Positions 6,751-8,492 of a stretch of DNA of 8,492 bases are shown here, in pieces (the first letter of the stretch is position 1; every line of letters begins with the position of its first letter). The notes below the pieces were generated by a model, which ran no database searches, had not been told where the DNA came from, and saw only the letters and a program-made list of their open reading frames with translations. Made by a program: the position numbers and the translations under genes. The DNA comes from Paracoccaceae bacterium (GTDB taxonomy: Bacteria > Pseudomonadota > Alphaproteobacteria > Rhodobacterales > Rhodobacteraceae), in assembly GCA_009922885.1 (NCBI GenBank), contig RFUP01000081.1, positions 1-8,492 of the forward strand. Direction: 5' to 3'.

Positions 6751-7820
6751 CAAGCGTTCAGCGCGGCGCGCATCACATCCACCGCCCGCCGGATTTCCGT
6801 CTGATCGTAGCGCTCGGTGAGCCAGAGATTGAGTACACGTCCAGCCCAGATTTCCGCGTCTTCCTGTTCCGGCATGTAACTCGGGAACTCACGCCCCAAG
6901 GGCGGATAATTCGTGCCCGCATCAATTCCAGCGCTGCGCAGTGCGTTAACAATCTTGGTGCGGCTTTCCGTATCGGCCACACCAAGCGTCAAACGCCAAG
7001 GCACCGTCGGCGGCTCAAGTGGCTGCGCAAAGGCCGTCGCAAGCGGCTCCAATGCGCGCAGCCAATCCTCCTGCCTGCGCCGTTTCGCCTCGATAATGCC
7101 AGGCGTTCGCGCAAATGCCGCTTCAATTACCCCCCGTTGGGCAGGCGCAAAAGCCCGCGCTGTCATCGGGAAATCCAGATCGAAAAGCGCCTCGCTCAGC
7201 GGCGTTCGCCCGAGTGCCCGCAGGTGGCGCCGCGCCAACATTAGGTGCTCTTCCACCTGATGATCGGTCGCGGATACCTCTGCCCACTTAGCGGCCACTG
7301 CTGCTAACTCCGCCGCAAGCGCTGCGTCATCAGTCAGAATGGCACCCCCACCCCCGGCCTCAATGGTTTTAACGTCATTGAAACTCACCGCCACCGCATC
7401 ACCAATGGCGCGGCGCGTGCCACCCAGTGCCATCGCCGCACAGAGCGTATCATTCTCCAGCACGAACCACCCATCCGCACGCAACTCTGTATAGTCCTGA
7501 TGATGGCCGTAAAGGTGCGTGGGCATCACGACCCCGGGCGCGGGCGCAGTCCGAATAGCAGTGTTGAAACGTTCCGCTGTCACATGCCCGTTCAGAACCG
7601 AAACCGCCACACCCACAGGCTCCGCCTCAGCCGCAACAACAGCCGCCAAAGGCGCTGAACACATGTTCGAGGGGATCAGCACAGGCTTTCCGGCCATCCC
7701 GAGCACCTCAAGCAACGCCCGAATACCACTTCGCGCATTCCCGAAGAGAACCACATAGCCAAGCCCGTAAGCCTCTGAAAGTGCCGCTTCGAGCGTAAGG
7801 TTGCCTTGAGATGAAAACAC
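6750..7820 (-). CDS. DegT/DnrJ/EryC1/StrS-family sugar aminotransferase (PseC-like role possible)
   Basis: This 356-residue PLP-dependent enzyme probably transfers an amino group to a keto-sugar nucleotide. In this setting the likely reaction is the PseC step of pseudaminic acid synthesis, but that is inferred from the neighbours. The PLP lysine is Lys151 in SFNDVKTIEAGGGGAILTDD (146-165), which fits the family's S-F-x3-K-x5-GG-x-I-x-T-x-D pattern; THLYG (101-105) matches the conserved H-x-YG. It is short at the N-terminus, since the family lysine usually lies near 180-190. The phosphate-binding SGT-x-AL segment reads SGIRAL, and the acidic motif (usually ED) reads END (122-124). The start is GTG at 7820: an in-frame TGA lies 22-24 bases upstream, AGGGG precedes it with a six-base gap, and no better start follows. 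It opens the minus-strand operon with pseG and is divergent from pseF. Another aminosugar pathway remains possible. Confidence 0.88.
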   Translation of the reverse strand: MFSSQGNLTLEAALSEAYGLGYVVLFGNARSGIRALLEVLGMAGKPVLIPSNMCSAPLAAVVAAEAEPVGVAVSVLNGHVTAERFNTAIRTAPAPGVVMPTHLYGHHQDYTELRADGWFVLENDTLCAAMALGGTRRAIGDAVAVSFNDVKTIEAGGGGAILTDDAALAAELAAVAAKWAEVSATDHQVEEHLMLARRHLRALGRTPLSEALFDLDFPMTARAFAPAQRGVIEAAFARTPGIIEAKRRRQEDWLRALEPLATAFAQPLEPPTVPWRLTLGVADTESRTKIVNALRSAGIDAGTNYPPLGREFPSYMPEQEDAEIWAGRVLNLWLTERYDQTEIRRAVDVMRAALNA

Positions 7821-7852
7821 CGGTTTCCCCTGCCTGACTTCTCACCCTCTTA

Positions 7853-7864
7853 CGGGATTTCCCG
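7853..7864. repeat. 12-base palindrome upstream of the aminotransferase gene
   Basis: CGGGA (7853-7857) and TCCCG (7860-7864) form a perfect dyad around TT. It lies 32 bases upstream of the GTG start at 7820, in the divergent intergenic region, where an operator or promoter element would be expected. No clear -10/-35 pair is visible for the minus strand here. Five-base arms can arise by chance, so this is only a candidate site. Confidence 0.25.
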
Positions 7865-7874
7865 CCGCTCCAAC

Positions 7875-7909
7875 AGGCCCTTGCCGCCGAAACAGTTTAG
7901 GCCCTTGCC
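7875..7909. repeat. Two copies of an 11-base direct repeat between the divergent sugar genes
   Basis: AGGCCCTTGCC occurs at 7875-7885 and again at 7899-7909, with start points 24 bases apart. A third partial copy follows because cccttg is repeated in tandem at 7902-7913. The second copy overlaps the proposed pseF -35 box. The spacing and position would fit a regulator that controls both divergent genes, but nothing identifies such a regulator. Confidence 0.4.
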
Positions 7910-7932
7910 CTTGCCCTCCGCCCCCGCATAAT
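7905..7932 (+). promoter_or_regulatory. Candidate sigma-70-type promoter for pseF
   Basis: TTGCCC (7905-7910), 16 bases, then CATAAT (7927-7932) match the -35 and -10 consensus at four and five of six positions. Transcription would begin near 7939, leaving a leader of about 20 bases before the ATG at 7960. The match is by eye, and alphaproteobacterial promoters are often degenerate. Confidence 0.4.
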
Positions 7933-7947
7933 CCAGCGCATCACGAT

Positions 7948-7953
7948 GGAAGG
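7948..7953 (+). promoter_or_regulatory. Ribosome binding site of pseF
   Basis: GGAAGG lies six bases before the ATG at 7960. It fixes the start of a gene whose right end is outside the window. It also rules out the ATG at 7946, which is in another frame. Confidence 0.75.
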
Positions 7954-7959
7954 TGTCCC

Positions 7960-8492
7960 ATGTCTGCTCCCAATGTCGCAATCATTCCCGCCCGTGGCGG
8001 CAGCAAGCGGATCCCGCGCAAGAATATCCGACCCTTCTGCGGCATCCCGATGATCGCCCATTCCATCGAACGCGCCAAAGCGAGCGGGGCTTTCGACAGG
8101 ATCATTGTGTCCACGGACGACGATGAAATCGCATCTGTTGCCGAAAGCTGGGGCGCGGAAGCCCCCTTCCGCCGCCCCGCAGATCTTTCGAATGATACGG
8201 CAGGCACAATTCCGGTGATCCGACACACCATTGAGTGGCTTGCAGCCAACGGATCAGCCCCGAACCTCGTCTGCTGCATCTATGCCACGGCGCCCTTCCT
8301 CGATCAGGGCGATTTGGTGAAGGGCCGTGCGCTGCTCGAAAGCCCAGCCTTCGATTTCGCCTTCTCGGTCGCCGCCTTCGCAGCCCCCGTTCAACGCGGC
8401 TTTACCATCGCGCCCTCAGGTGGTGTGCAGATGATGCAGCCCGAGAGTTTCTCCAAACGTTCCCAAGACCTTGAAACCGCATACCACGATGC
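7960..8492 (+). CDS. pseF: Pseudaminic acid cytidylyltransferase (3' partial)
   Basis: PseF activates pseudaminic acid with CTP to give CMP-pseudaminic acid, the donor for glycosylation of flagellin or surface polysaccharide. 177 residues are visible before the right edge; the family is usually about 230. The N-terminal CTP-binding signature AIIPARGGSKRIPRKN (7-22) is intact, followed by IVSTDDDEIA and RRPADLSNDTAGT, both typical of CMP-nonulosonate synthetases. The segment RSQDLETAYHDA at the edge (the last residue is only partly encoded in the window) closely resembles the PseF signature and separates it from NeuA-type sialic acid enzymes. A good ribosome binding site precedes the ATG. The gene is divergent from the aminotransferase-pseG pair, with 139 bases between. 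Further pathway genes may follow downstream, outside the window. A legionaminic acid or another CMP-sugar synthetase is less likely. Confidence 0.9.
   Translation, partial: MSAPNVAIIPARGGSKRIPRKNIRPFCGIPMIAHSIERAKASGAFDRIIVSTDDDEIASVAESWGAEAPFRRPADLSNDTAGTIPVIRHTIEWLAANGSAPNLVCCIYATAPFLDQGDLVKGRALLESPAFDFAFSVAAFAAPVQRGFTIAPSGGVQMMQPESFSKRSQDLETAYHD

Noticed and set aside
6736..6753. TTG at 6753 as the start of pseG
   Set aside because: It would overlap the aminotransferase stop and has a poorer upstream site. The ATG at 6735 has a good ribosome binding site and puts the catalytic histidine at position 17.

Overview
The window looks like chromosomal DNA from an alphaproteobacterium, most likely Rhodobacterales. 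This rests on the high GC content, the strong preference for C or G at third codon positions in the formate dehydrogenase genes, and protein types familiar from that group. The assignment is inferred from composition and protein type only. Most of the sequence is accounted for by six protein genes in two unrelated blocks. I see no rRNA, tRNA, insertion sequence or CRISPR array.

Block 1 (1-4316, plus strand) is a two-gene NAD+-dependent formate dehydrogenase operon. The beta subunit is cut off at the left edge. It is a natural fusion of a NuoE-like [2Fe-2S] domain and a NuoF-like FMN/NADH/[4Fe-4S] domain. Three bases later the 918-residue catalytic alpha subunit begins, with a chain of Fe-S clusters and a Mo/W-bis-MGD domain with active-site Cys373-His374. 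This architecture matches the soluble, cytoplasmic two-subunit FDH1 type known from Methylorubrum extorquens rather than the Rhodobacter capsulatus fdsGBACD type. Electrons from formate would pass from the metal centre through the clusters to FMN and NAD+. A strong GC-rich hairpin with T-rich flanks on both sides ends the operon and also serves the convergent gene.

Block 2 (4328-8492) holds surface-sugar genes plus one unknown. On the minus strand, transcribed right to left, are a DegT/DnrJ/EryC1/StrS aminotransferase (GTG start), a PseG-like UDP-sugar hydrolase whose ribosome binding site overlaps the aminotransferase stop codon, and then, after a 227-base AT-richer gap, an unrecognised protein with one N-terminal membrane anchor. 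Divergently on the plus strand, a PseF-like CMP-pseudaminic acid cytidylyltransferase runs off the right edge. Together the three sugar genes suggest synthesis of CMP-pseudaminic acid or a related nonulosonic acid, used on flagellin or surface polysaccharide. The pathway's dehydratase, acetyltransferase and synthase are not in the window.

The 139-base divergent intergenic region (7821-7959) holds a plausible promoter for pseF, an 11-base direct repeat that overlaps its -35 box, and a small palindrome. The main points for a second look are the absence of the His-Cys3 cluster in the alpha subunit, the membrane-anchored orphan, the atypical aminotransferase and PseG motifs, and the possible operators in the two intergenic gaps. 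I found no convincing wholly new system.
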